A stretch of 64,000 bases of DNA from the NCBI RefSeq assembly GCF_024345205.1, contig NZ_BROC01000001.1, positions 62,001 through 126,000 on the forward strand, given 5' to 3'. Of the stretch, positions 31,152-39,439 are shown piece after piece (the stretch's first letter is position 1; each line of letters starts with the position of its first letter). Position numbers and translations under genes: made by a program. Source of the DNA: Lapidilactobacillus luobeiensis (GTDB lineage: Bacteria; Bacillota; Bacilli; Lactobacillales; Lactobacillaceae). The notes beneath the pieces are model-generated. The model was not told the DNA's origin and made no database searches. It saw only the letters and a list, made by a program, of their open reading frames with translations.

Positions 31152-31702
31152 TAATGGACCTCCCGCTGGCGTTGGCCATGCCAAGCTTGCAGCAGGCCAA
31201 TGACCAAAGCGAGGCCGATCAGATAAGGCGCGCTGATCAGGCCGAAGACCGTGGCTATGAATGCAAGCAAAGCGATCGCGGCACTTTGACGATCGCGTAA
31301 GTTATGTCGCGCCAGATCAAAAGCCGCCACGAAAAGGAAGGAGGCCGAAGTCGCGCGAATAGCTGCGAGAGCAGGCAAGATCGGACCGGTTTCTGGTAAA
31401 AATCGATAAAGGACCGTGGCTAGGGACATCAATAAATAGGCGGGCAAAATCGCGCCTAGACCTGCCGCGATCATTCCAGAACGACCGTTGATCTTACGCC
31501 CGACAAAACAAGCGTTCGTTAATGCGATGACTCCCGGGAAAGTTTGTGCAAGTGTGCTATACTCATACAGGGTATCGCGATCGATCAATTGCTGTTTCAC
31601 GCATAGCTCTTGCTCGATCAAAGGCAACATGGCCATACCACCGGAAAAAGTTAAACTACCTGCTAATAAATATGCTTTGAATAATAGCCAATTTTTTGAC
31701 AT
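31151..31702 (-). CDS. Chromate transporter family protein, first half-subunit
   Basis: A 183-residue CHR-domain protein. Family motifs are LTFSGGMAMLPLIEQEL near residues 17-33 and TFPGVIALTNACFVGRKINGRSG. The N-terminal halves of the two proteins are related but oppositely charged, in line with inverted topology in paired CHR transporters. It is divergent from the LysR gene with a 98-base intergenic region, likely holding both promoters and the regulator's site. Confidence 0.88.
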   Translation of the reverse strand: MSKNWLLFKAYLLAGSLTFSGGMAMLPLIEQELCVKQQLIDRDTLYEYSTLAQTFPGVIALTNACFVGRKINGRSGMIAAGLGAILPAYLLMSLATVLYRFLPETGPILPALAAIRATSASFLFVAAFDLARHNLRDRQSAAIALLAFIATVFGLISAPYLIGLALVIGLLQAWHGQRQREVH

Positions 31703-31800
31703 GTGATCACTCCTTGATCCCAGTGTACCAAGAAATCGTAATTACTAAAAATACATATTAAGTCATTACAACATATTCAGAAAGTTATGAGGTGTAATTA

Positions 31801-32679
31801 ATGAATATTCGCCAATTGCGGATTTTTCTCAGTGTTTGTGAAACCGGTTCAGTCACCAAAACAGCGCAACGGTTCTTTCTATCACAGCCTGCCATTTCAA
31901 AAACATTGGCAGAGTTGGAACAAGAGATCGGTCTACCTTTGTTTGATCGCATCCATGCTCGTCTGGTTTTAAATCGTGACGGTCAGAATTTTCAGATCCG
32001 CGCAATACAACTGGTCCGTGATTATCAGAGCTTAGCTGATTTTAAACATCGTCAGGCTCGCAATACACCTTTGAATTTGGGGGTTAGTTTAACGATCGGG
32101 ACTCAGGCGCTGACGCCAGCATTACAACAATTTCACCAAGACTATGCCAAGACACCGATCAAGGTCTATGCGGAAAATGTTGATCAGATCCAGCGGCGTT
32201 TATTGGCAGGGGAGATCGACGTCGCCTTTATCGAAGGCTTTCAAACTAATCGGGATTTTGAACGTCAGTCCTTGTCTAGTTATCGCCTTTTCTGCGTTGC
32301 CGATCCCCATGCGGATTTTTGGCCGCGGCGATTACTTAGTTTGGCTGAGGCGGCACGACTGCCCTTCTTATTGCGCGAACGGGGTAGCTCATTACGCGAT
32401 CATTGGGAATCATTATTATGGCAAGAACAGTTGTTGGTCGATCCCGTGATCGAAAGCGTGAATACAGAAGTTCTGGTCAATGCCGCTTGCGGCGGTTTAG
32501 GTCTGACGATTCTGCCAGAACCTTATTGCCGCCCGTATTTTGCGACCAATCAATTGCAGCGAGTCATGATCGACGCGCCGGAATTAGCCACTGAAAACTA
32601 TGCAGTGACTTTAAAAGGCAAACGTCAAAATCAACGGATCCAGCATTTGATCGCCTGCTTCAAGGAAAAGATGGTTTGA
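31801..32679 (+). CDS. LysR-family transcriptional regulator
   Basis: A 292-residue regulator with the N-terminal winged helix-turn-helix (MNIRQLRIFLSVCETGSVTK, then SQPAISKTLAELEQEIG) and a C-terminal substrate-binding fold (about 90-290). It is divergent from the chromate-transporter pair. LysR proteins commonly control the gene they diverge from, so it probably regulates that pair. GAGGTGT precedes ATG 31801. Confidence 0.93.
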   Translation: MNIRQLRIFLSVCETGSVTKTAQRFFLSQPAISKTLAELEQEIGLPLFDRIHARLVLNRDGQNFQIRAIQLVRDYQSLADFKHRQARNTPLNLGVSLTIGTQALTPALQQFHQDYAKTPIKVYAENVDQIQRRLLAGEIDVAFIEGFQTNRDFERQSLSSYRLFCVADPHADFWPRRLLSLAEAARLPFLLRERGSSLRDHWESLLWQEQLLVDPVIESVNTEVLVNAACGGLGLTILPEPYCRPYFATNQLQRVMIDAPELATENYAVTLKGKRQNQRIQHLIACFKEKMV

Positions 32680-32811
32680 TCGACCCAGGTCACCTTCAAG
32701 ATGAGCGGCAGACTGTCTCTTTGGAAAGCCGGAGTGTTTTCAATTCTATTAAAAGATTTTTGCTATCGTAATGATCGTTTCAAGATTATTTATTTTCTAT
32801 CATTTCCGAAC

Positions 32812-32939
32812 CGGTTGCGCAAGCCTGCCTGTTGTGCTTAACCTAGCAATTGTTCCGGGAGCAAGATGCGCTCCCAAAACAATTGTTAGGTTAATGCTCG
32901 CAAGCTACCCGGGCCGGCTCGCACTTTGGTTTGAAACGT
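32812..32939 (+). repeat. Long-hairpin repeat, unit 1
   Basis: A 57-base hairpin at 32838-32894: outer stem TTAACCTAGCAATTGTT pairs with its near-perfect complement, and an inner GGGAGC / GCTCCC stem has loop AAGATGC. Conserved flanks are AAGCCTGC...TTGTGC before and CACTTTGGTTT after. Unit 2 lies 173 bases downstream in the same orientation. Not a terminator: no T-run follows. Confidence 0.85.
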
Positions 32940-32984
32940 GCTCAGGAGCAATGCAGGTCAGTTCGTACTCTGGTTTGAAACGTG

Positions 32985-33111
32985 TTGCACGAGCCTGCTT
33001 TTTGTGCTTAACTACGCGATTATTCCGGGAGCAAGATGCGCTCCCAAAATAATTGCTAGGTTAATGCTCACAAGCAACCCGGCTCGCTCCGCACTTTGGT
33101 TTTGAGCTTTA
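32985..33111 (+). repeat. Long-hairpin repeat, unit 2
   Basis: Second copy, hairpin 33008-33064, with the same inner GGGAGC / GCTCCC stem and loop. Where unit 1 pairs GTT with AAC, this copy pairs ATT with AAT, so pairing is kept. The lower stem is poorer. The segment between the units repeats the tail CTGGTTTGAAACGTG. The whole gap 32680-33137 contains no gene. Confidence 0.83.
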
Positions 33112-33137
33112 TTGGTTTGCCGGGCGCTCAATTACGG

Positions 33138-33143
33138 TATAAT
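33138..33143 (+). promoter_or_regulatory. -10 box for the aquaporin gene
   Basis: TATAAT at 33138-33143, with a weak TTTGCC at 16 bases upstream, 32 bases before the start codon. Confidence 0.6.
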
Positions 33144-33175
33144 GAGGCTAATCAAAAGAGAAAAGGGTGTTGATC

Positions 33176-33830
33176 ATGAAGAAATATTTGGCGGAATTCA
33201 TTGGTACTTTCATGCTCGTTTTTGTCGGGACAGGTTCGGTCGTTTTAGCGAAAGGAGACGCTTTAACGATTGGATTGGCTTTTGGACTAACGGTGACAGT
33301 CATGGCCTATTCTGTTGGGGCAATCTCCGGTGGGAACTTCAATCCGGCTATTTCCACAGCATTGATGGTCAACGGGCGTTTGCCGATCAAGGACGGGATT
33401 GCTTATATCGTGTCCCAGTTCTTGGGTGCAATCGCCGCTTCGGGGATCATTAAATGGTGGACCACTAGCCTTGGACAGGCCGGTAATTCGTTGGGCCAGA
33501 CCGATTTTCCTAAAGTCAATGCAGGGACAGCCTTTGTCGCAGAGACCCTGATCACGTTTATTTTTGTTTTGGTGATTTTATTAGTCACGAGCAAAAAATA
33601 TAGTGCTGGTAATCTAGCTCCAGTAGCGATCGGCTTGACACTAGGGCTATTGATCATTACGGTGCTCAATGTCACGGGTGGCTCTTTGAACCCTGCTCGG
33701 AGTTTTGGCCCAGCGATTTTTGCTGGGGGGGACAGCCTTGGCTCATTATTGGGTCTATCTATTGGCGCCGCTATTAGGTGGCGTCCTAGCCGCCTTTACT
33801 GGGCGCGCCTTGGGAACCGAGGAAGACTGA
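33176..33830 (+). pseudogene. MIP-family aquaporin/glycerol facilitator, frameshifted in a G7 tract
   Basis: A channel of the major intrinsic protein family, with six membrane segments and both NPA boxes: GGNFNPAIS (about 58-66) and GGSLNPARSFGP (about 168-179). The second box followed by RSFGP is more aquaporin-like than glycerol-facilitator-like. ATG 33176 follows AAAAGGG. The frame is lost in a run of seven G at 33725-33731: as written, the protein ends in a foreign tail at 33880. With six G it would read TALAHYWVYLLAPLLGG and end at TGA 33830, a normal family end. One base extra in a homopolymer means slippage (possible phase variation), a recent mutation or a sequencing error. Confidence 0.85.
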
Positions 33831-33899
33831 TGGGAGAGCGTTGGAATCTTGTCGCTTTTTTGAGTTTGCAACTGCGCTAAATTTGATTCAAGAATCACA

Positions 33900-33978
33900 A
33901 AGCTACCACACCAGGTAATAGGCGCGATCGAATCAAATTCGGATCGTCGAACTATGCTGGTGGGGTAGTTTTTTTTTA
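33900..33978 (+). terminator. Terminator after the aquaporin gene
   Basis: AGCTACCACACCAG pairs imperfectly with CTGGTGGGGTAGTT around an inner CGATCGAAT / ATTCGGATCG stem, followed by nine T. Confidence 0.82.
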
Positions 33979-34094
33979 ATAGATGATAAAAGTATTTTGT
34001 AAAATTTGCTACTTTTCTTGCCGTAATCAGGTTGCTCAAACGTTATTAATAATGAGGGCCTGAAAAAATCGGGTTAAAGAAAGCAGGGCAAACA

Positions 34095-34346
34095 ATGGCA
34101 ACTAAAGGACATTACGAATTGAGTAGAGCGTTGATGGCGAATTTTATCAGCGCAAGTTTCGATTTATTCAAGGAAATTGAGTGCGAGTTATTGAAAAATC
34201 TATCGTCAAGTGATCTGGTCGAAATTTACGGCGTGGCCCGTCAACGGGCGGCGATTTTATTGGCAATGACATCAACAGAACGGGATAATCATGATGCTGC
34301 TAAGATTGCTCATTTTGGACTTAAGGAAAAGAAGCCAGCACGCTGA
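34095..34346 (+). CDS. Hypothetical protein, 83 residues
   Basis: A small, mostly helical soluble protein, not recognised. It has amphipathic stretches (ALMANFISASFDLFKEIECELLKNL) and a basic C-terminus. GCAGGGCAAACA precedes ATG 34095, a weak site. It lies between the aquaporin terminator and the tRNA-Ser promoter. Low certainty that it is expressed. Confidence 0.5.
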   Translation: MATKGHYELSRALMANFISASFDLFKEIECELLKNLSSSDLVEIYGVARQRAAILLAMTSTERDNHDAAKIAHFGLKEKKPAR

Positions 34347-34471
34347 AATGAGCTACCTAAATGAATCCAGTAGGTTAGAAATGAGAAAAGCATTAACTGG
34401 ATCATCATTCGGTTTCCCAAATCAGATCTTTAAAAAAGTGGGCAAAATTGGTTCTTTTTGAAAAAACTGAC

Positions 34472-34501
34472 TTGAATTTAGCGGCAACTCTTTGATATAC
34501 T
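34472..34501 (+). promoter_or_regulatory. Promoter of tRNA-Ser
   Basis: TTGAAT (34472-34477), 18 bases, TATACT (34496-34501), 11 bases before the tRNA 5' end. Confidence 0.75.
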
Positions 34502-34512
34502 AATTGAGTTGT

Positions 34513-34598
34513 GGAGAGTTGGCAGAGTGGTAATGCACCGGACTCGAAATCCGGCGAACCGGTAAAACGGCGCGCAGGTTCAATTCCTGTACTCTCCT
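34513..34598 (+). tRNA. tRNA-Ser(CGA)
   Basis: An 86-base class II tRNA with acceptor stem GGAGAGT / ACTCTCC, anticodon loop CTCGAAA (anticodon CGA at 34545-34547), a long variable arm (GCGAACCGGTAAAACGGCGC) and T-arm GCAGG / CCTGT with loop TTCAATT. No encoded CCA. The discriminator base is T as read here. It reads UCG codons. The 3' part serves as an integration site (see the 60-bp direct repeat). Confidence 0.96.
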
Positions 34599-34601
34599 TA
34601 T
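34542..34601 (+). repeat. attL: left 60-bp direct repeat in tRNA-Ser
   Basis: From the anticodon loop to three bases past the tRNA. It is identical, base for base, to 42856-42915. The integration restored a complete tRNA on the left. Confidence 0.95.
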
Positions 34602-34623
34602 GGAAGCAGATATATCAACGTTT

Positions 34624-34650
34624 CGCGGCCTTTCGTGGGCCGCGTTTTTT
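34624..34650 (+). terminator. Terminator after tRNA-Ser, supplied by the island
   Basis: CGCGGCC / GGCCGCG, 7-bp perfect stem with TTTCGTG loop, followed by six T. It lies inside the island, so the island brings the tRNA gene a new terminator. Confidence 0.85.
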
Positions 34651-34776
34651 GTTGCATTCAAGTGACTGTTTGAGGCGAAATTGTCCTTCCAGTACCAGTA
34701 CTAGTACCAGTGCAATACCAGTTCGAAAAATCATACCGCCGCTTTTGGCGGCAAACGTGTTCGAAATTTCATATCA

Positions 34777-35906
34777 TCAGACCTTTCCTTTAGAAGAATT
34801 TGTCGGAAGCATCGGCGGTTTTGCGTTGCTTAGTTGGGAAAAGTGCCCGTAAGTGTCACTCGTTGTGACGATACTGGCATGACCCAGTCGTTCCTTGATG
34901 TTGGTGTACCCTGTTTCTTGGTCGATCAACAAGGCGACGTGTGAATGCCGGAAGTCCTGAATGCGAATCTGCTTCATCATTGGATCACGCTTGCTGATGC
35001 GTTTGTAGCGCATGCGGATTGTGTGCTTGTTATACGTAATCAGTGTCGCTTGGAAGATCGACGTATCTTCGCTCCAGTCGAGGGCTAAGTCATGTTTAAA
35101 GAGTTCTTGTTGCTATTCACGCCATTGCAGGAGTAAGGCAATCATGCCTTGGTTGAGGCTGATGCGGCGATTGCTGGCCTTAGACTTTGGTGGGGTAATG
35201 ATATCTACGTCGCCGCGCCGGAATACGGACTTGCTGACAGTCAGTTTCTTGCGTTTGAAATCGAGAGTTGACCAATTCAGCGTGCAGAGTTCGCCCACCC
35301 ATAGGCCAGAGGAGATAACAGCGAGAACAACACGTAACAGTCGAATTCTTCTGGCAGATGAATCAGCTTGGTAAAGGCATGAAATTCATCTGGCGTGTAG
35401 AATTCCATTTTATTTCGTTCAATTTTGAGCTTCTTTACGCCAACACAAGGATTTTCGACAATCACTTTTTCCTCAACGGCGATGTCGAGAATCAGTTTCA
35501 GTTCAATCAAAGTCTTGTTGTTGGTGTTGTTGCTCAAATCGCGTTCTTCGGTAAGCGATTCTTGAAAGTCGCGGATATGCTCGCTGGTCAGGCGATTAAT
35601 ATCAGCATTGACGAAGAATGTCTGAATATAGCGCGTGTACACGGCGCGCTGTGACTGCAAGTAGGACGGCTTGATGTGGATCTTCACGCGATTGACGTAA
35701 CGCTCGAACAACTCGTCGAAGGTGACGGTTTCTTGATTGAACAGCCGGCCGATGCTAGTACGCATCATCTCCTTTTCGACTTCGCCGGCAGCCGCCATTG
35801 AATGAATGCCTTATTTCTTCCTACGGCGGCGTTTGCCGTTGACGGGATCAGTGCCAAGGGAGACACCGACAACATAGGTGCCATTAGGTGCTTGGTTAAT
35901 GCTCAT
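34777..35906 (-). pseudogene. Tyrosine recombinase (phage-type integrase), inactivated
   Basis: Reading from ATG 35906, the frame would code about 376 residues. The N-terminal arm-binding part (GTYVVGVSLGTDPVNGKRRRRKK) stops at TAA 35813-35811. The SAM-like core-binding region reads on in the same frame from 35798. A missing base near 35310 breaks the frame at the first catalytic region (SSGLWVGELCTLNW). TAG at 35115-35113 interrupts the protein before the end, where HSH, LGH and TYGH hold the catalytic His residues and Tyr. Three separate lesions make the enzyme dead. It is the integrase expected for the flanking 60-bp att repeats. Confidence 0.9.
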
Positions 35907-35976
35907 TTCATACCTCTAAATCATCGAAAGCACGCTTGTTTTGGTCGTTGACCATGATATACTAGGTCTAAAGACA

Positions 35977-36372
35977 CTAATAAATTGCCAAGGCGTCATC
36001 GCCATGCCGAAGAAGCGAATTAGCCACATATCGCCAGCACTGATCACCATCACCAGCCCATAATCCGAGTAATTGAACTAAATTTCCGATGAACATGCTG
36101 AACAGAAGCCGTACTCGTAAACAGCGAGAGATTTGTAAAAATGGCAGCACTCCAGATTTTCGAGTGGTCGAGAGCGCATTGTTAATTGTCATTGCCCCTA
36201 TGATTGGCAACACAAGTGCTATCACGAAGGCGCCACTGATACTGATCCAAGTGGGATTATCCGCCTGACTAAAAACAGCCGATTCAACGGGCAAAACATG
36301 TAGACTGGTACCACTGGCAGGAACGCAGAGCGTGTCAGTATTAAAACGGCAAGGCAACACTGGTCGTCGCAT
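35977..36372 (-). pseudogene. Probable ABC-transporter permease remnant
   Basis: An open frame with hydrophobic stretches (ISISGAFVIALVLPIIGAM, LLFSMFIGNLVQLLGLW) resembling a fragment of an ABC-2 type permease. It lacks a credible start and most of a permease's length. Its place directly downstream of a degraded ABC ATPase on the same strand is the main reason for the call. Confidence 0.4.
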
Positions 36373-36426
36373 ACGCCTTTAAATCTCTCCGACGATTAAC
36401 TCACGCATGTGTCGTCACCAGTCCTT

Positions 36427-37281
36427 CTAATATTGCCAGACTAGCATCTTCCAAAGTAGGCGTGACTTGACAGCACCAGTTACTACGGCGCAATTCGCAA
36501 CGAACCGAATCATTTCACCTTGGCTTACTTGCCGCATTGCGCTAATCGGAATATCGGGTAAGGGCTGCCCAATCGGCGAGGTAATTTCCCATCCACAGCC
36601 TTGTGTCGCGGTGATTGCATCATCCGGCGTGCCGTCAAAGTAAGGTTGATTTTGGCGCATCAATAAAATACGGGTTGGCAACTGATTCGATATCTGAAAT
36701 AATGTGGGTCGGCATCAGCACCAGTTGCGTTTGCGCAAGTTGACTATACAAAGTGCGCAGGCTGGCTCTTTCAATCGGATCCAGGCCGACGGGTGGCTCG
36801 TCGCAGACAATCAACTGCGGATCACCAACCAAGCTGGCAGCAATCGCAACCCGTTGCCGCATACCACCAGAATAATCAACCAATCGGCGGCGTGAATGTT
36901 TTCCAAGTGCAGTTGCGCCAAGAGGCTTTCGATTTGTTTGTCCGTTGGCAATCTTTTTGCCGCTCCAATGTAGTGCAGGTAGGCTCACACGGTGAGTTCA
37001 GGGTAATATGGAATTTGCTGGGGAAGGTAACCAAGTATGCCCCGTAGTGAATCTGGGTGTTTCACAACACTAGTCCCATTTAGCAAGATGTCACCATCAG
37101 TTGGCTTGGTTTGCGTCGTTAGCATTCTGATCAGCGTTGATTTACCCGCAGCGTTAGGGCCGATCAGCCCGACCACACCGTGAGTGTTCAACGTTGCCGA
37201 AAAATTCTTAACGGCAGCGTGATCGCCAAACTTCATTGTTACGTGATCAAAAATAATTTCCATATCGTCATACACTTTCAT
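36427..37281 (-). pseudogene. ABC-transporter ATP-binding protein, degraded
   Basis: Three fragments in order make one ATPase. The first has Walker A GPNAAGKST and the Q-loop region YLPQQ, and is cut by TGA near 36988 where a Trp is expected (PELTV, then AYLHYIGAAK). After a frameshift near 36890 come signature YSGGMRQRVA, Walker B LIVCDEPPVGLDP (Pro where Thr is usual) and the H-loop region MPTH. A further frameshift near 36675 precedes ILLMRQNQPYFDGTPDD. At least three lesions. The type is that of small exporters with a separate permease (lantibiotic-immunity or Na-export-like); no substrate can be given. Confidence 0.85.
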
Positions 37282-37459
37282 CTTTGCCCCAATTCACCTT
37301 AATCATGAGCCGTTGTCGTTAGTTTGACATCGGGCATTGGTCGTATCTGTATACGGTGGAAATTATGCGTAAATTATTATCTGGTTATGACGTCCGACCA
37401 GTTTGCTAAATCAGTATTTCTACACCGGCAATTATTCTTGCAACAGTTCGGTCGCATAT

Positions 37460-37488
37460 TTGTGTTTTGGTACAATATATGTTAAAAT
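37460..37488 (+). promoter_or_regulatory. Candidate promoter of the toxin-antitoxin operon
   Basis: TTGTGT (37460-37465), 17 bases, TAAAAT (37483-37488) would start RNA at about the toxin ATG (37495), giving a leaderless message. An alternative is TTCGGT (37447-37452), 18 bases, TACAAT (37471-37476). Confidence 0.5.
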
Positions 37489-37494
37489 CGACTT

Positions 37495-37866
37495 ATGGAA
37501 AAGCCAAAATTCAGACCTTACAAGCGGCCGAACGGCCACATGGAATTCATTGAATTTCTCGAATCGTTACCATTCAAGGAACGAGCAAAATTACAGTTAG
37601 CCATCCATACTACGGAAGAGCTTGGCTTACAGGAAGCGGCTCAACATTTGCTGATTAAGAAGCTGACAACTAATTTGTATGAGTTGCGTTCGCGACAGGG
37701 GAAAACCTACCAGCGCGGTTTGTATTTTCACGTAGCTGGCAGTGATTACGTTATCACCCATGGCTTCTCCAAAAAGACCAACAAGACGCCGCAGCGAGAG
37801 ATTGATCATGCCATCGACCTGCGAGCTGAGTTCTATCAAACCTACAAGGAGGAAGACGACAAATGA
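37495..37866 (+). CDS. RelE/HigB-type toxin (phage-derived Gp49-like family)
   Basis: A 123-residue protein of the type II toxin group whose members are mRNA endonucleases. Family signs are HMEFIEFLESLPFKERAK at the N-terminal helix and the core LYELRSRQGKTYQRGLYFHVAGSDYVITHGFSKKTNKTP. The strand order with basic residues before a C-terminal HGFxKKTxKTP motif is typical. No Shine-Dalgarno site is seen before ATG 37495. The order toxin then antitoxin is the HigBA arrangement. The antitoxin starts in a 4-base overlap. Confidence 0.87.
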   Translation: MEKPKFRPYKRPNGHMEFIEFLESLPFKERAKLQLAIHTTEELGLQEAAQHLLIKKLTTNLYELRSRQGKTYQRGLYFHVAGSDYVITHGFSKKTNKTPQREIDHAIDLRAEFYQTYKEEDDK

Positions 37867-38183
37867 GTAAAGACCTGCATGAATTTACAATGGAACACAC
37901 CGGTGATCTCGACGCCTACTTTGCGGAAATGATGAAAGACTCTTCGTACCGTGAAGTCTACAATGAAGAAAAGAACAAAATGGCAAGTGCAATGGCGCTG
38001 CTTAAGGCCCGCGAGGAAGCTGGTTTATCCCAGCAGAAGTTGGCGGACAAGTCTGGCGTTCCTAAGACGACCATTGTGCGTATTGAAAACGGAAACAACA
38101 CTTCCATCGATACGTTAACCAAGCTTGCCAATGCGCTGGGTCGCCCACTCACTCTCACGATTGGCCCGGCAAGCATGGCATAG
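37863..38183 (+). CDS. HigA-type antitoxin with XRE helix-turn-helix
   Basis: A 106-residue protein. The N-terminal half (about 1-45) is acidic and likely wraps the toxin. The C-terminal half is an XRE domain: AMALLKAREEAGLSQQKLADKSGVPKTTIVRIENG, with the recognition helix around VPKTTIVRIE. It overlaps the toxin stop by 4 bases (ATGA) and has its own strong AAGGAGG site. This gives more antitoxin than toxin if the toxin is poorly initiated. It is expected to repress its own operon. Confidence 0.9.
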   Translation: MSKDLHEFTMEHTGDLDAYFAEMMKDSSYREVYNEEKNKMASAMALLKAREEAGLSQQKLADKSGVPKTTIVRIENGNNTSIDTLTKLANALGRPLTLTIGPASMA

Positions 38184-38280
38184 AGTTGAGCTTAATTCGA
38201 TTGACAGTACACCTACAGGTCCAACGTCATAAACTTACGATTGCGGCGTCTTGGTTTGGCAGGCGCTCAATGAAAAAAAC

Positions 38281-38415
38281 GCCAATAAGTGACGACCAAC
38301 CAAGTATATCTGTGTGCCAAATCAGAACCACTTCACACAAATTCAGCCGTTTCAATCGCACCAAGAATGCCGTTAAATCAACAATTCAACGGCGTTCAAA
38401 CCGTCAGATTACAAC
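38281..38415 (+). repeat. Island-internal imperfect direct repeat, left copy
   Basis: About 135 bases related to 42713-42857, sharing stretches such as CCAAGAATGCCGTTAAATCA and CAGATTACAAC. The right copy abuts attR; this one does not end in tRNA sequence. It may mark the former end of a smaller element. Confidence 0.75.
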
Positions 38416-38488
38416 ACTGTGTCTCAGCTTGACGTTCACATCAACGGCGCGCTCAATGTCGGTCTCACATAACTTGAAAGGACTCAAC

Positions 38489-38985
38489 GTGAAAAAAGCA
38501 GTATTTGTATTATTAGAGGCATGGGCTGATTGGGATCTGCGCTTCGACTGATCTGTCCAAGCAGGCTGACCTAATTGTTCTGATTAGCGGCAACTCTTAG
38601 AATATCGAGGACATGCGTTTTTCAGATATCATCAAGGAAAGGTTGCGGACTGGCAAAGCGTTGCCGTTATCTGCGGGGAAGTATACTTCTTGGCACAAAA
38701 CGGACTGCTCACGGGCTACAGTCACACTGGTAATGCGCAATACCTATGGCCTGATTTTTCTCATTACACCAACGCAAGTGACTTTACAGATAAACAAGCT
38801 GTCATTGATCCTAACTTAGTGACAGCAAATGGTACTGCGGCACTTGAATTTACCAATCTCGTTTTAAAAATGGTTAATGTGGCGGATGAAAATACCATCA
38901 ACCGTACTATACGGAAGTTCTCTCTCGTGGTGGCAGGAAAGAGCATTACCAAAATTACGAGCTCATGTTTCGATTAATGCAAAGT
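38489..38985 (+). pseudogene. DJ-1/PfpI-family (type 1 glutamine amidotransferase-like) remnant
   Basis: Begins with GTG 38489 after GAAAGGA and reads KKAVFVLLEAWADW, the usual start of this family. Frame is then lost repeatedly, with internal sequence missing. Pieces in different frames give NIEDMRFSDIIKERLRTGKA, a broken catalytic-Cys region (ICGEVYFLAQNGLLTGYSHT, cysteine position lost in frame) and NAQYLWPDFSHYTNASDFTD, ending with FTNLVLKMVNVADEN. No functional product is expected. Confidence 0.8.
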
Positions 38986-39439
38986 ACTATAAATGGTTAA
39001 CAATGGAACACACACTTGGCTATATCACGTTGACTGAACGTGGGTGCAATTCTAAGATGTTCTTGATTCCGAACCAATACGCAAAGGAGTTATAGCCGAG
39101 TGGACGTCATTAGCCATCAAACTGCGGTGGCCAGCGGCAACGTTTCTTCCAAGTCGGTACGAGGCTGGGTATATCTTGAATGTTGACCTGACTGCGGCTG
39201 CGTTCACTGCTTCGAAGTTAGTCGTGTATGCTCAAGGAAATTGGGTTCCGACCAATAAGATGGTCTAAGTACCAGTTTGCAACAAACGACTGTCTGTTCT
39301 TACAGTCGTATCAACTGACCTCTTTGAAGGGTTGGGGATACTAACCTACAATTGACTATTATCAATAATAAAGCTTCTTCTACCATCTCAAGCGGATAAA
39401 TTGTCTGCCTCCCATCAAAAAAATTTAGGAGTAAACTAG
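38986..39439 (+). other. Degraded coding remnants, unrecognised
   Basis: Short frames such as EHTLGYITLTERGCNSKMFL (about 39003-39090) and LVVYAQGNWVPTNKMV ending at 39268 look like pieces of once-coding sequence but match no family I can name. The last 170 bases hold no gene; an AGGAG site for the ATPase is at its end. Confidence 0.5.

Noticed and set aside
34095-34346. Treating the 83-residue gene as part of the island
   Set aside because: It lies left of tRNA-Ser and outside the 60-bp repeats.
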